Of a stretch of 64,000 nt of DNA, positions 1-8,956 are shown one piece after another. The stretch's first letter is position 1, and each line of letters starts with the position of its first letter. This DNA is from Roseiarcus sp963822215 (GTDB lineage Bacteria > Pseudomonadota > Alphaproteobacteria > Rhizobiales > Beijerinckiaceae): positions 868,001 through 932,000 of the forward strand of contig CAWGGX010000007.1 in assembly GCA_963822215.1 (NCBI GenBank). The letters run 5' to 3'. Both the position numbers and the translations under genes were made by a program. Under the pieces are notes generated by a model, which was not told the DNA's origin, did not search any database, and worked only from the letters and a program-made list of their open reading frames with translations.

Positions 1-1275
1 GGCCGACTTGGCGCGCGCCTCGGCGCGCGTGCCGATTCGATGATCGAGAAACGGCTCGGCGACGGCGGCGCCGACCGTCATGCGCGGATCGAGGCTTGCG
101 AACGGGTCCTGGAAAACCATCTGGATCTCGCGACGCGCGCGCCGCAACGCCTCGCCCGACAGCGACAGGACGTTCAGCCCGTCGAGCAAGACGTCGCCGC
201 CAATCGGCTCGACGAGCCGTACGATCGAGCGGCCGGTTGTCGATTTGCCGCAGCCCGATTCGCCGACCAGCGCTAACGTCTCGCCAGGCGCGAGATCGAA
301 CGAGACCTTCTCGACGGCGTGCACCACGCCGCTCCTGCGCCCGAACAGCCCCGAACGGATGTCGAACCGCGTGGTGAGGTCTCTGATCTGCAGCACGGGT
401 TTTCGGGGGCCCGATTCCGGCGCGGCGCTCGCCACGGCGGGGGCGCTGTCGGCGACAGGAAACTTCGCTGGCCGGTCTGAGTCGCGCATCGAGCCGAGCC
501 GCGGCACGGCGTCGATCAGCATGCGGGTATAGGCGTGCCTCAGGCGCGCAAAAACGTCCGCCGTCGTCCCCGACTCGACCTCGGCGCCGCGATGCATGAC
601 GAGCGTGCGGTCGGCGACTTCGGCGACGACGCCCATGTCGTGCGTGATGAAGAGTACGGACATGTCCTCTTCCTCCTGCACGCTCTTGATGAGGTTGAGG
701 ATCTGGCCCTGGATGGTGACGTCGAGCGCTGTCGTCGGCTCGTCGGCGATCAGGAGTTTCGGCTTCGCCGCGAGCGCCATGGCGATCATCACACGCTGCC
801 GCATGCCGCCGGAGAAGCGATGCGGCGGATCGCCGAAGCGGCGCTGGGCGTTGGGCATGCGGACCCGATCGAGCAGCCTCAACGCCTCGGCGCGCGCCGC
901 CCCCTTGCCGCCGCCATGACAATAGATCGCTTCCGCAATCTGCTCACCGACAGGAAAGATCGGGTTGAGGCTCGTCATCGGCTCCTGAAAGATCATCGCG
1001 ATGCCGGCGCCGCGAACCTGCCGCATCGCTTCGGCGTCGAGCGCCGTCAATTCGCGACCCACGAATCGCACGCTGCCTTCGACGCGGCTCGCCCGCTCCG
1101 GAAGCAGGCGCATCACCGACAGCGACGCGACGCTCTTGCCGGACCCCGATTCGCCGACGATCGCCAGCGTTTCGCGCGGATGGACGTCGAAACCCAGGTT
1201 TTCGACGACGGCGCGCCACGAGTCGCCGACGCGGAACGACGTCGTTAGACCGCGGACGGACAGCACCGGGGTCAT
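1..1275 (-). CDS. Fused oligopeptide-type ABC transporter ATPase (two ATPase domains), truncated by window edge
   Basis: Energises peptide or opine import on the cytoplasmic face of the membrane. The gene reads leftward from ATG at 1275 and is still open at position 1. The first ATPase domain shows a Walker A (GESGSGKS), the signature FSGGMRQRV and Walker B (LLIADEPTTALD). A Pro/Ala-rich linker follows, then a second domain with GESGCGKST and QMVFQDPFASLDPR. This matches DppD and DppF fused head to tail, a known arrangement in Rhizobiales. The second signature and Walker B lie outside the window. It begins 16 bases after the amidohydrolase stop, at the distal end of the transporter gene set. 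The substrate cannot be read from sequence. Confidence 0.92.
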   Translation of the reverse strand, partial: MTPVLSVRGLTTSFRVGDSWRAVVENLGFDVHPRETLAIVGESGSGKSVASLSVMRLLPERASRVEGSVRFVGRELTALDAEAMRQVRGAGIAMIFQEPMTSLNPIFPVGEQIAEAIYCHGGGKGAARAEALRLLDRVRMPNAQRRFGDPPHRFSGGMRQRVMIAMALAAKPKLLIADEPTTALDVTIQGQILNLIKSVQEEEDMSVLFITHDMGVVAEVADRTLVMHRGAEVESGTTADVFARLRHAYTRMLIDAVPRLGSMRDSDRPAKFPVADSAPAVASAAPESGPRKPVLQIRDLTTRFDIRSGLFGRRSGVVHAVEKVSFDLAPGETLALVGESGCGKSTTGRSIVRLVEPIGGDVLLDGLNVLSLSGEALRRARREIQMVFQDPFASLDPRMTVGAAVAEPFLDHRIGTRAEARAKSA

Positions 1276-1291
1276 GCGCCCGGGGTCCGGC

Positions 1292-2455
1292 TCAGGCCGC
1301 GAGCGTGGTCTCGGCGAGGTTCACCCAATAGCTGACGCCAAAGGGGATCGCCTCGTCGTTGAAGTCATAGGCTGCGTTGTGCAGATCGGCCGTCGCGCCG
1401 TTGCCGATGAACACGAACGCGCCCGGCCGCGCTTGCAGCATGTAGGAAAAATCCTCGGCGCCCATGACCGGCGGCACATCCGCCTCGACCGCGGTGTCGC
1501 CAGCGACGTCTCTCATGATCGCAACTGCGCGTTCGGTCGGATCGGCGTGGTTGACGGTGACGGGATAGCCACGATGATAATGAACCTCGGCGCGCGCCCC
1601 GAAGGTCGAGGCGATTCCGGTCACGATCTCGGTCAGCCGCTTCTGCGCGTGCTCGCGCACGTCAGGAGAAAGCGTACGCACCGTGCCGGTGAGCGTGACG
1701 CTTTCTGGAATGATGTTGTTGGCGGTGCCGGCGTGCATCGAGGCGACGGTCACGACGACGGACTCCAGCGGGTCGGTCTCGCGCGAGGCGATCACTTGCA
1801 GGCCCGTGATGATGTGCGCGGAAATGATGACCGGATCGATGGCGGAATTGGGCCGGGCGGCATGCCCGCCGCGGCCATGAACGACGATCTCGAAATGGTC
1901 CGCGGCCGCCATGACCGGGCCCGTTCGGGTCGCGAATTTGCCGATCGGCAGACCCGGCCTGTTGTGCATGCCATAGACCTCGCGGATCGCGAAGGTCTCC
2001 ATCATGCCGTCCTTCACCATCTCGTCGCCGCCGGCGCCCCCTTCTTCGGCGGGTTGGAAGATGACAGCGACGGCGCCGCGGAAGTTGCGCGTTTCGGTCA
2101 GATATTTGGCGGCGCCGAGCAGCATCGCGGTATGTCCGTCGTGGCCGCAGGCGTGCATCTTGCCGGGCGTCTGCGAGGTCCAGGGCTTGCCGCTGATCTC
2201 GTGGATCGGCAGCGCGTCCATGTCGGCGCGCAGACCGATGACCGGCCCGTCGCCCCGCGCGCCCTTGATCAGGCCGACCACGCCGGTGCGCCCGATGCCC
2301 GTCTTGACGACGTCACAACCGAAGCTTCTCAGCTTGTCGACGACGAAGTCCGACGTCTCGTAGACGTCGAACAGCAACTCCGGAGTTTGGTGCAGACGAC
2401 GTCGCCACTCGGCGATTTCTCCGTGCATTTCGCTGGCGCGGTTGAGAACAGGCAT
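1292..2455 (-). CDS. M20-family amidohydrolase (hippurate hydrolase / aminoacylase type)
   Basis: A 387-residue zinc-dependent amidohydrolase of the M20D group, which removes acyl groups from N-acyl amino acids or related amides. Visible motifs are GLRADMDALPI, HACGHDGHTAML, QPAEEGGAGGDEM and a late MGAEDFSYML, which together supply the metal and catalytic residues. The start at 2455 is chosen because AAGGAGG sits just upstream; a longer frame from 2530 would overlap the permease and has no such site. The gene lies between the permease and ATPase genes of the importer, so it probably processes the imported compound. That link is inference from position; the family assignment is firm. Confidence 0.9.
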   Translation of the reverse strand: MPVLNRASEMHGEIAEWRRRLHQTPELLFDVYETSDFVVDKLRSFGCDVVKTGIGRTGVVGLIKGARGDGPVIGLRADMDALPIHEISGKPWTSQTPGKMHACGHDGHTAMLLGAAKYLTETRNFRGAVAVIFQPAEEGGAGGDEMVKDGMMETFAIREVYGMHNRPGLPIGKFATRTGPVMAAADHFEIVVHGRGGHAARPNSAIDPVIISAHIITGLQVIASRETDPLESVVVTVASMHAGTANNIIPESVTLTGTVRTLSPDVREHAQKRLTEIVTGIASTFGARAEVHYHRGYPVTVNHADPTERAVAIMRDVAGDTAVEADVPPVMGAEDFSYMLQARPGAFVFIGNGATADLHNAAYDFNDEAIPFGVSYWVNLAETTLAA

Positions 2456-2486
2456 GGGTGGCCTCCTTCGAGCATCGGTGAGAAAG

Positions 2487-3395
2487 CTAGCGCCTGAGCG
2501 CGCGCGGGTCGAGCGCGTCGCGGATCGCATCGCCGATGTAGTTGACGCTGAGAACGGTAAGGGAGATCGCCAGTCCCGGCCAGATGACGCGCGCCGGCGT
2601 GATCTGCATGAAGCTCACGCCGTCGTAGAGCAGCCGCCCCCAGGTCGGGAAATCGGGCGGAAAGCCGAGGCCAAGGAAACTGAGCGCCGATTCGGTGATG
2701 ATCGCGGTGGCGATGCCGAGAGTCGCCGACACGAGGATCGAGCTCAGCACATTCGGCAGTACATGTCTGACGACGATACGCCGCGCGTGCATGCCGCTCG
2801 CCTGGGCGGCCAGTACGAATTCCTGACGCTTCACCGCCAATACGTCGCCGCGCACGATGCGGGCGGTGTGCATCCAGCTCGTTACGCCGATGCCGCCGAC
2901 GATGAGAATGAAGATGCCGGTCGAAGGCCCGAAAGCCGCGCGCAAAGGCTCGCGGAAGAGGGTGATGACGACGAGCAGAAGCGGCAGAAGGGGCAGCGCG
3001 AGGAACAGATCCGTCAAGCGCATCAATGGGCCGTCGAGCCGTCGCCAATAGCCGGAGGCGACGCCGACCGAGGCGCCGAGCGCAAGCGACAGCAACATGG
3101 CGGCTAGGCCGACCGCCAGCGACACGCGGCCACCCGCCAGCACCGCAGCGAACAGATCGCGGCCGAGATTGTCCGTGCCGAACGGATGAACAAGGCTCGG
3201 GGCCTGGTTCCGTTCGCGAATGCTGATCTTGCTGGGATCGATGCGATGCAGATAGGGCCCGACGAAGACCGCGAGCACGATAACGACAAACACGGCGAGC
3301 CCGACGACGCCGCCGGGGTGGCGGCGGAACTGGCGCCAGACCTGCCGTCCGGGCGGCCCGGAAACCGCCTCTACGCCGGGCGCTGCTTCACTCAT
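2487..3395 (-). CDS. ABC transporter permease, DppC type
   Basis: A 302-residue inner-membrane permease of the binding-protein-dependent family. It has an N-terminal hydrophilic leader and a first membrane segment around residues 35–55. A motif close to FGTDNLGRD, typical of DppC/OppC proteins, precedes the transmembrane core, and the EAA loop is ALSFLGLGFPPDFPTWG. The start at 3395 overlaps the end of the upstream permease gene by 8 bases, indicating translational coupling; a start at 3431 is possible but extends further into that gene. It pairs with the DppB-like permease to form the pore. Confidence 0.92.
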   Translation of the reverse strand: MSEAAPGVEAVSGPPGRQVWRQFRRHPGGVVGLAVFVVIVLAVFVGPYLHRIDPSKISIRERNQAPSLVHPFGTDNLGRDLFAAVLAGGRVSLAVGLAAMLLSLALGASVGVASGYWRRLDGPLMRLTDLFLALPLLPLLLVVITLFREPLRAAFGPSTGIFILIVGGIGVTSWMHTARIVRGDVLAVKRQEFVLAAQASGMHARRIVVRHVLPNVLSSILVSATLGIATAIITESALSFLGLGFPPDFPTWGRLLYDGVSFMQITPARVIWPGLAISLTVLSVNYIGDAIRDALDPRALRR

Positions 3396-4398
3396 AGCTG
3401 ATCCGAGGATCGAGCAGACCGTAGAGCACATCCGCGATCAGATTGAACAGCACGATCAGCACCGCGAAGATGAAGGTCAGCGTCTGCACCAACGGCAGAT
3501 CTCCGCCCTGGATCGCTGTGATCAGCAATTGCCCGAGGCCGTTGACGCGAAAGACCTGCTCGGTGACGATTGCGCCGGAAAAGATCGTGGGAACGCCGAG
3601 CGCGACCACGGTCACAACCGGGATGAGGCTGTTGCGCAGCACGTGGACGAGCACCACGATGCGCTCCTTCACGCCCTTGGCGCGCGCCGTCCTCACATAA
3701 TCCTGATGCAGATTATCGAGCATGGAGGCGCGCACGAACCTGCTGATCTGAGACGTGTTGAAGAGCGTGAGCACCAGAACTGGCAGAAACATCTGCCGCA
3801 CCTGCGCGACGAAGCTCGGCCAATCGGTCACCTTCAGGTTGCTGTCGTAGACAGACGGGAACCATTGCAGCTCGACGCTGAAAGCGACGATCAGAACGAC
3901 GCCGGTGAAGAAGGTCGGAACCGAATAGCCGACCATCGCGACGAAGGCGCCGATCTGATCGAACCAGGAATGCTGACGATAAGCCGATAGCACGCCGATC
4001 GGCACGGCCAACAGAACGCCGAACACATAAGCAAGCCCGACCACCCACAGCGTTTGCGGCAGGCGCTGCACGATGAGATCGACCACCGGACTGCGCGTCG
4101 CCCAGGAGAGCACTCGGAGACGGTGCGTATCGCCGATCTCGAGACCGGTCCATGCCTGCAGCAGGTTGAGCGGCTCGTTGACGAAAAATTGATGGAGCCA
4201 GAGCGCGAACCGGACCAGGAAGGGCTGATCGAGGCCGAGCGCGGCGCGCATCTGAGCGCGTACTTCGGGCGGAATGGTGAGCGGCAGGTCGCCCAACGGA
4301 TCGTTGGGCGCCAGCGTCAGCAGCGAGAAGATGACGAAACTGATGATCAGCAGAACGGGAATCGCGGTCAGAAGCCGACGCACCGTGTAGGCGAACAC
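3388..4398 (-). CDS. ABC transporter permease, DppB type
   Basis: A 336-residue inner-membrane permease. The N-terminal MFAYTVRRLLTAIPVLLIIS is the classic start of DppB/OppB proteins. The EAA-loop region reads YVRTARAKGVKERIVVLVHVLRN, with several membrane spans around it and the C-terminal LLDPRISYE. It starts 9 bases after the stop of the binding-protein gene and overlaps the DppC-like gene at its end. With its partner it forms the translocation channel. Confidence 0.93.
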   Translation of the reverse strand: MFAYTVRRLLTAIPVLLIISFVIFSLLTLAPNDPLGDLPLTIPPEVRAQMRAALGLDQPFLVRFALWLHQFFVNEPLNLLQAWTGLEIGDTHRLRVLSWATRSPVVDLIVQRLPQTLWVVGLAYVFGVLLAVPIGVLSAYRQHSWFDQIGAFVAMVGYSVPTFFTGVVLIVAFSVELQWFPSVYDSNLKVTDWPSFVAQVRQMFLPVLVLTLFNTSQISRFVRASMLDNLHQDYVRTARAKGVKERIVVLVHVLRNSLIPVVTVVALGVPTIFSGAIVTEQVFRVNGLGQLLITAIQGGDLPLVQTLTFIFAVLIVLFNLIADVLYGLLDPRISYE

Positions 4399-4407
4399 CG
4401 AGCGCGC

Positions 4408-6114
4408 CTATTTGGCGCGCGACCAGTCCGCGACGTTCCAAAGCTCGGAATCCCAGCCAGACATGCGTATGCCCGCGAGCCGGTTGGAGAAGGCCGAAAC
4501 GGCGCCGCGAAAGACCAGCGGGATGACGACGCCGTCGCCGACGAGCTTGTCGTTGAGCTTCTTGACGATCGTCGCACGCTCGGCCGGCGACTGCGTCCTG
4601 GCGAGTGCGTCGATCAAACGGTCGTAGTCCGCATCGCAATAGCGCGACATGTTCTCCCCCTGCCAGCCGTTGGACGGGCTCGGAATATTCTTGCAAAGCC
4701 AGCGCGCGAGGTAGGTTTCCGGATCCGTGCCCTCATAGAGCACCGTGTACATCTGCAGGTCGGAATAGAATTTCTGGAATGTGTCAGGACTCGCCGGATC
4801 GCCGCCGAAGAACACGGAAGCCGGAACGTTGCGCAGCTCGACGGCCGCGCCGATCTGGCTCCACATGTCCTTCAGCAGCGCTTGCGTCGCCTGCCGGACC
4901 GAGTTGGTCGAAGTCTGAAACACGAACGACAGCTTGACGCCGTTTTTCGCACGCACGCCGTCGGGGCCGATTTTCCACCCTGCGTCGTCGAGCAGCTTGT
5001 TGACCGACGCGAGGTCCGGCTTCAGGCAGGAATCGTTGGCCGTCGACACGTAAATGTCGGGACCGGCAACCATGTTGCAGGTCGGTTTGCCCGCGGCGCC
5101 ATAAGCCGTTTCGACGACAACGCTGCGATCGATCGCGGCCGACAGCGCTTTGCGGACCGCCGGATCCGACAGGATCGGGTGCGGACCCGCCTGCGCCGTC
5201 GAGCGTTTGTCCCCGAGGGAGGCGTCCACGGCGTCAAGATTTACGTCGATTCGCTCGACCCAGCTGCTGAAAGCCGTCAGCGCTTTTCCCTTGCCGGCGC
5301 CAATCATGGCTTGCAGCACTTCCGGCTCGATCTGGATGTTCCATGCGTAGTCGTATTCGCCGGTTTCCAGGACGGCGCGGGCGGCCGACAGCGCATCGCC
5401 GCCGCCCTTGAGGGTCACGGTCGAGAAAGCTGGCTTTTCCGGGTCACGATAATTGTCGTTCGCGGCATAGCTGATCGTGTCGTTCGGCTTGAACGCCTGG
5501 ACCTTGAACGGGCCAGTGCCGACGGGCGCGAAATTGGCGGCGGTGCAGCCGGGCGCCTTGGGGCCAAGGCAGTCCCTAAATTGCGCCCTCTGAATGATGG
5601 GGCTCGCGGCGCCGACGAACGCCGTGTAGGGAAAGGGCTTCGGCCCCGTGAACGTAACCTTGACCGTGAGCGGATCGATCGCCTCGACCGTTTGGACCCC
5701 TTCGAACTTCGAGGCCTGGGCGCAGCCTCCTCCGGGCGCCGTGCAATACCGCCAGGTGAAGACCACATCGTCCGCCGTCAACGGCGAGCCGTCCGACCAT
5801 TTGACGCCCGGCTTCAGTTTCCATGTCACCGAGGTCAAATCGGTCGACACACCGCCGTTTTCGAGGGTCGGAATATCGACGACCAGTCGGGGAACGAGCT
5901 TGGCGTCCTCGTCGAACCCCGCAAGCGGCTCGAGCACCAGCGAAGACGCAAGCTCTTCCTTGACGCCCCCGGACAGATACGGGTTGAGCGTGGAGACCGC
6001 TTGCCAGAACAGGATCTTCAGTTCGCCGTCGGTTCCCCGCGCGGCAAAGGCCGGCGCCCCGGCGACAAACGTCGCGAGCGCGGCGACCGCCAGCCCGGAT
6101 CCAAACTTCCGCAT
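4408..6114 (-). CDS. ABC transporter substrate-binding protein, family 5 (peptide type)
   Basis: A 568-residue periplasmic binding protein that would deliver an oligopeptide-like ligand to the two permeases. Residues 1–24 form a signal peptide ending AGAPAFA. The family signature follows: LKPGVKWSDGSPLTADDVVFTWRY, then KALSAAIDR and a closing NRLAGIRMSGWDSELWNV. The start at 6114 puts the signal peptide at the N-terminus; a frame from 6180 would add a non-signal stretch. It is the first gene of the transporter block and lies 127 bases downstream of the flavoprotein that ends the Nit1C genes, in the same direction. The ligand is unknown. Confidence 0.92.
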   Translation of the reverse strand: MRKFGSGLAVAALATFVAGAPAFAARGTDGELKILFWQAVSTLNPYLSGGVKEELASSLVLEPLAGFDEDAKLVPRLVVDIPTLENGGVSTDLTSVTWKLKPGVKWSDGSPLTADDVVFTWRYCTAPGGGCAQASKFEGVQTVEAIDPLTVKVTFTGPKPFPYTAFVGAASPIIQRAQFRDCLGPKAPGCTAANFAPVGTGPFKVQAFKPNDTISYAANDNYRDPEKPAFSTVTLKGGGDALSAARAVLETGEYDYAWNIQIEPEVLQAMIGAGKGKALTAFSSWVERIDVNLDAVDASLGDKRSTAQAGPHPILSDPAVRKALSAAIDRSVVVETAYGAAGKPTCNMVAGPDIYVSTANDSCLKPDLASVNKLLDDAGWKIGPDGVRAKNGVKLSFVFQTSTNSVRQATQALLKDMWSQIGAAVELRNVPASVFFGGDPASPDTFQKFYSDLQMYTVLYEGTDPETYLARWLCKNIPSPSNGWQGENMSRYCDADYDRLIDALARTQSPAERATIVKKLNDKLVGDGVVIPLVFRGAVSAFSNRLAGIRMSGWDSELWNVADWSRAK

Positions 6115-6241
6115 GCCTGCCGCTCCATGTTGTCGGGTTATCCGGCGCGCCGCGCGTTGATCGTAGCGTCCAATCGGCAAAGGATTTCAGCTTGCTTTTG
6201 GCGAGTCAAACAGGGAGGCGGCGACGGCGCGACTTCGCGCG

Positions 6242-7501
6242 TTATTGCGCGGCTTCGCGCAATCGGCTGCGGAGCGCTTCTTCCTGCACGACGTGTTCCG
6301 CGTCCCGGCCGACGCTCAGGAAACGCCCCGAGCCCCAGGTCCAAAGCCACGGCAGGCCGAGGACATAGGCGCCGGGAACGCTGGTCACGCCACGCCGATT
6401 GGTCGGATACCCGGTCCCATCGAAGATCGGCAGGCGCACGTAGGACCAATCCGGGGTGAATCCGGTCGCCCACACGATGGCGCCGACGTCTGCCGCCGAA
6501 AGGTCGAGCGCGGCCGGCTCCTCGGCAGGGTCCCAGACGGGAACGTAAGCCCCACCCTCCGGCGCGGCGATGCCGTTGGCGGCGATGTGGCGGTCGATCA
6601 GGGCGTTGATCCCGTTATAGACGCGATCGGCCTCGTCGAGGTTGGCCTTCAGATTCGGCTCGAACAGCATCCGGCCCTGCTCAACCGTCCTCAAGCGGCC
6701 ATAGAGCGACATGCCCTGCGTTGCGAACACGCGCAGATCGATGTCGCGGCCGCCGTCGCGGCCGGTCAGGTAGTGATTGGTGTCGTGCCGCTTGTGGCCC
6801 ATGCCGTCATTGGCGACGGTGATCTCGTACTGGCCGACGTCCCACAGCCAGTCGACGACGTCGCGGCCGCGATAGAAGCGTGCGCAACGCGGCGCATTGC
6901 CGGTCACCATATGCACCTTGCGGCCAGCCAGATGCAGGTCTTCGGCGATCTGCGCGCCCGACTGACCGGACCCGACCACCACGACCGCACCCCCCGGCAG
7001 AGCCGCCGGATTGCGATAGTCGACCGTGTGGATCTGAACGATCGAGTTCGGAATGCGCTCGGCAAATCGCGGAACGCTTGGCTTGCCGTAAAGGCTTGTC
7101 GCGAGGAACACTGCGTCTGCCGTGCAGACGCCCTCCGAGGTCGTGATCCGAAACCGGTCATCCACGCGCCCAACCGACTGGACCTCGACGTTCTCCCGAA
7201 GCGGCGCGTCGACCTTGCGCCGGAAGGCGTCGAGATAGTCGAGGATCTCATCCTTGACCATGAATCCGTGCGGGTCGGGACCGGCGTAAGAATGTCCGGG
7301 CAGCTGGCACTGCCAGTTCGGCGTGACGAGGCAGAAGGCGTCCCAGCGCTCGTCGCGCCACTTGTGCATGGCGGTCTTCTTTTCGAACACGACATGGTCG
7401 AGCCCAGCGCGGCTCAGCCAGTAGCTGGCCGAGAGGCCGGCCTGGCCGCCTCCGACGACGACGGCGCTGTAATGGGGTTCGGGGGGAGATAGGGCGTTCA
7501 T
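6242..7501 (-). CDS. MSMEG_0569-family flavin-dependent oxidoreductase (Nit1C cluster)
   Basis: A 419-residue flavoprotein related to FAD-dependent monooxygenases. An FAD-binding Rossmann motif (VVVGGGQAGLSASYWL) lies at about residues 10–25. A second dinucleotide motif (VVVGSGQSGAQIAEDL) lies near residue 175, followed by the late ATGFTPDW motif. The start is supported by GAGGTGA upstream. It is the last gene of an eight-gene same-strand set whose members match the conserved MSMEG_0565–0572/sll0783–0787 families. In that cluster the flavoprotein is presumed to oxidise the pathway product; its substrate is not known. Confidence 0.88.
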   Translation of the reverse strand: MNALSPPEPHYSAVVVGGGQAGLSASYWLSRAGLDHVVFEKKTAMHKWRDERWDAFCLVTPNWQCQLPGHSYAGPDPHGFMVKDEILDYLDAFRRKVDAPLRENVEVQSVGRVDDRFRITTSEGVCTADAVFLATSLYGKPSVPRFAERIPNSIVQIHTVDYRNPAALPGGAVVVVGSGQSGAQIAEDLHLAGRKVHMVTGNAPRCARFYRGRDVVDWLWDVGQYEITVANDGMGHKRHDTNHYLTGRDGGRDIDLRVFATQGMSLYGRLRTVEQGRMLFEPNLKANLDEADRVYNGINALIDRHIAANGIAAPEGGAYVPVWDPAEEPAALDLSAADVGAIVWATGFTPDWSYVRLPIFDGTGYPTNRRGVTSVPGAYVLGLPWLWTWGSGRFLSVGRDAEHVVQEEALRSRLREAAQ

Positions 7502-7509
7502 GGCTCACC

Positions 7510-7806
7510 TCATGGGGGTTGGTCGAGAAAGCGCTCACAAGCGACAGTCGCGCCGGTCTCCTGCAGAAACCGAGCGGCGGCGGATTCGATGGCGTCGAGC
7601 TGACCGAGCGCGAGGCGGCACGGACGGCCGTATTTGACCTTGACCCGATCGGACGCGATGTTCAGCGCGGTGCGGCTGCGATCGAGAAAGTCGGCGAGAG
7701 GGTAGCGTTTGCCCTCGCGGAAATAGTCCCTGATGACGAGCGAGGGCGAGTAGCAGGTCTCCGACGCGCCGTCGGGCCAGCGGACGACGAACCACATTTC
7801 AGGCAT
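7510..7806 (-). CDS. MSMEG_0570-family nitrogen starvation response protein
   Basis: A 98-residue protein. MPEMWFVVRWPDGASETCYSPSL at the start and the central DFLDRSRTALNIASDRVK match the small family found only in Nit1C-type clusters. No catalytic motif is visible. The gene overlaps the end of the glycosyltransferase gene by 8 bases and stops 8 bases before the flavoprotein, so it is translationally coupled on both sides. The function is unknown; the family name reflects induction in nitrogen-starved relatives. Confidence 0.85.
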   Translation of the reverse strand: MPEMWFVVRWPDGASETCYSPSLVIRDYFREGKRYPLADFLDRSRTALNIASDRVKVKYGRPCRLALGQLDAIESAAARFLQETGATVACERFLDQPP

Positions 7807-8956
7807 TGGCGATCTCCAACAGGCGTCGGTATTGCGGCTCGTGCGCCGCAGCGACGGCGCGCCAGTCGAAACGCGCGGCGACCGTCGGCCCGCGTGCGCG
7901 CAAGACGCGGGCGGCGTCGTCGCGGAGCGCGAGCGCCATTGCGTCGGCGATCGTCTGGACGTTCAGCGGGTCGCACCACAGCGCGTCCTGCGGCGCGAGG
8001 TAGCCAAGGAACGGCTCGATCCACGGCGCGACAACCGGCACGCCGCTCGCCATCGCCTCGAGGACGCAGAGTCCGAAGCCCTCCTTGAGCGAGGCGAACA
8101 CGAGCGCCGAGGCGAGCCGGTAGAGGCGCGGCATGTCGCGGTCGGCAATGACGCCAAGCCGGCGGACAGAGGCCGCAGCCGAACCAAGAGTTGCGAGCCG
8201 TTCGGCGAACGCCCGCTGATAGGCGTCGTGGTCCAGGAGGCTCGCGCCGCCGGCGATGACCAGTTCGGCGTCCGGTCGCAGGACGGCGAACTCGGCGAAG
8301 GCTTCGAGCATGCGCAGCGTGTTCTTGCGCGCCTCGACCCCCCCGACGCAAAGGACAATCGGGCCCGGGCCGAGGCCAAGACGGCGGCGGAGGTCCGGCT
8401 CGCGTCCATCCAGCTCCGGGCGGAAACACGTCAGGTCTACGCCGTTGCCGCCGACCGTCGCCTGGACGCCGAAGCGTTGGCGCAGGGCGTCGCGCCACAT
8501 GGCGCTCACCGTCATCCAGGCGTCCGCCTCGCGGATCGAGCGCGCCTGGAGCGCGGCGATGCGCGGATCGGCGAAGTCATCGATATGATGGACGGTCCGG
8601 ACGTAGCCGCCGATCAGGCCTTTGGCCTTCAGCGTCGCCAGCGCGTTGCCAGAGATGCCGTCATGGGCATGGCAGAGGTCAAAGCCGCGGTTTTCCGGCG
8701 CGGAGAAATACGCGACATAATCGGCGACGCGCTGTTCGATCATCGCGTGGACGTCCTGCCCGGCCGCCCCCACGGCGAACGGGCGCGTCGCGCACTGTGC
8801 CGGGCGGAAGAAGCCTTCGCCGTGCTCGTCGGGCGCATGCAGGACGACGTCGTGACCGCGGTCGGCAAGCGCCTCCGAGAGATGCAGGGCGTGCACGACG
8901 CCGCCGCGCGGAATGGTCGAGTGGGCCAGCATGGCGATGCGGAGGGGACGAGTCAT
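7799..8956 (-). CDS. MSMEG_0565-family glycosyltransferase (Nit1C cluster)
   Basis: A 385-residue GT-B glycosyltransferase of the GT4 type. The N-terminal MTRPLRIAMLAHSTIPRGGVVHALHLSEAL supplies the acceptor-domain glycine-rich loop. The C-terminal half has LKEGFGLCVLEAMASGVPVVA, the E-x7-E nucleotide-sugar motif. The start at 8956 overlaps the stop of the upstream gene as ATGA; an extension to 9007 is unlikely. Its presence suggests that the cluster product is glycosylated, but the sugar and acceptor are not known. Confidence 0.88.
   Translation of the reverse strand: MTRPLRIAMLAHSTIPRGGVVHALHLSEALADRGHDVVLHAPDEHGEGFFRPAQCATRPFAVGAAGQDVHAMIEQRVADYVAYFSAPENRGFDLCHAHDGISGNALATLKAKGLIGGYVRTVHHIDDFADPRIAALQARSIREADAWMTVSAMWRDALRQRFGVQATVGGNGVDLTCFRPELDGREPDLRRRLGLGPGPIVLCVGGVEARKNTLRMLEAFAEFAVLRPDAELVIAGGASLLDHDAYQRAFAERLATLGSAAASVRRLGVIADRDMPRLYRLASALVFASLKEGFGLCVLEAMASGVPVVAPWIEPFLGYLAPQDALWCDPLNVQTIADAMALALRDDAARVLRARGPTVAARFDWRAVAAAHEPQYRRLLEIANA

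Noticed and set aside
1001..2497. Long plus-strand open frame opposite the ABC ATPase and amidohydrolase genes
   Set aside because: It is antisense to genes with clear family motifs and shows the residue bias of a high-GC shadow frame.
4054..6459. 801-codon plus-strand open frame
   Set aside because: It lies opposite the binding-protein and DppB genes, which have signal peptide and family motifs; its own translation has no recognisable domain.
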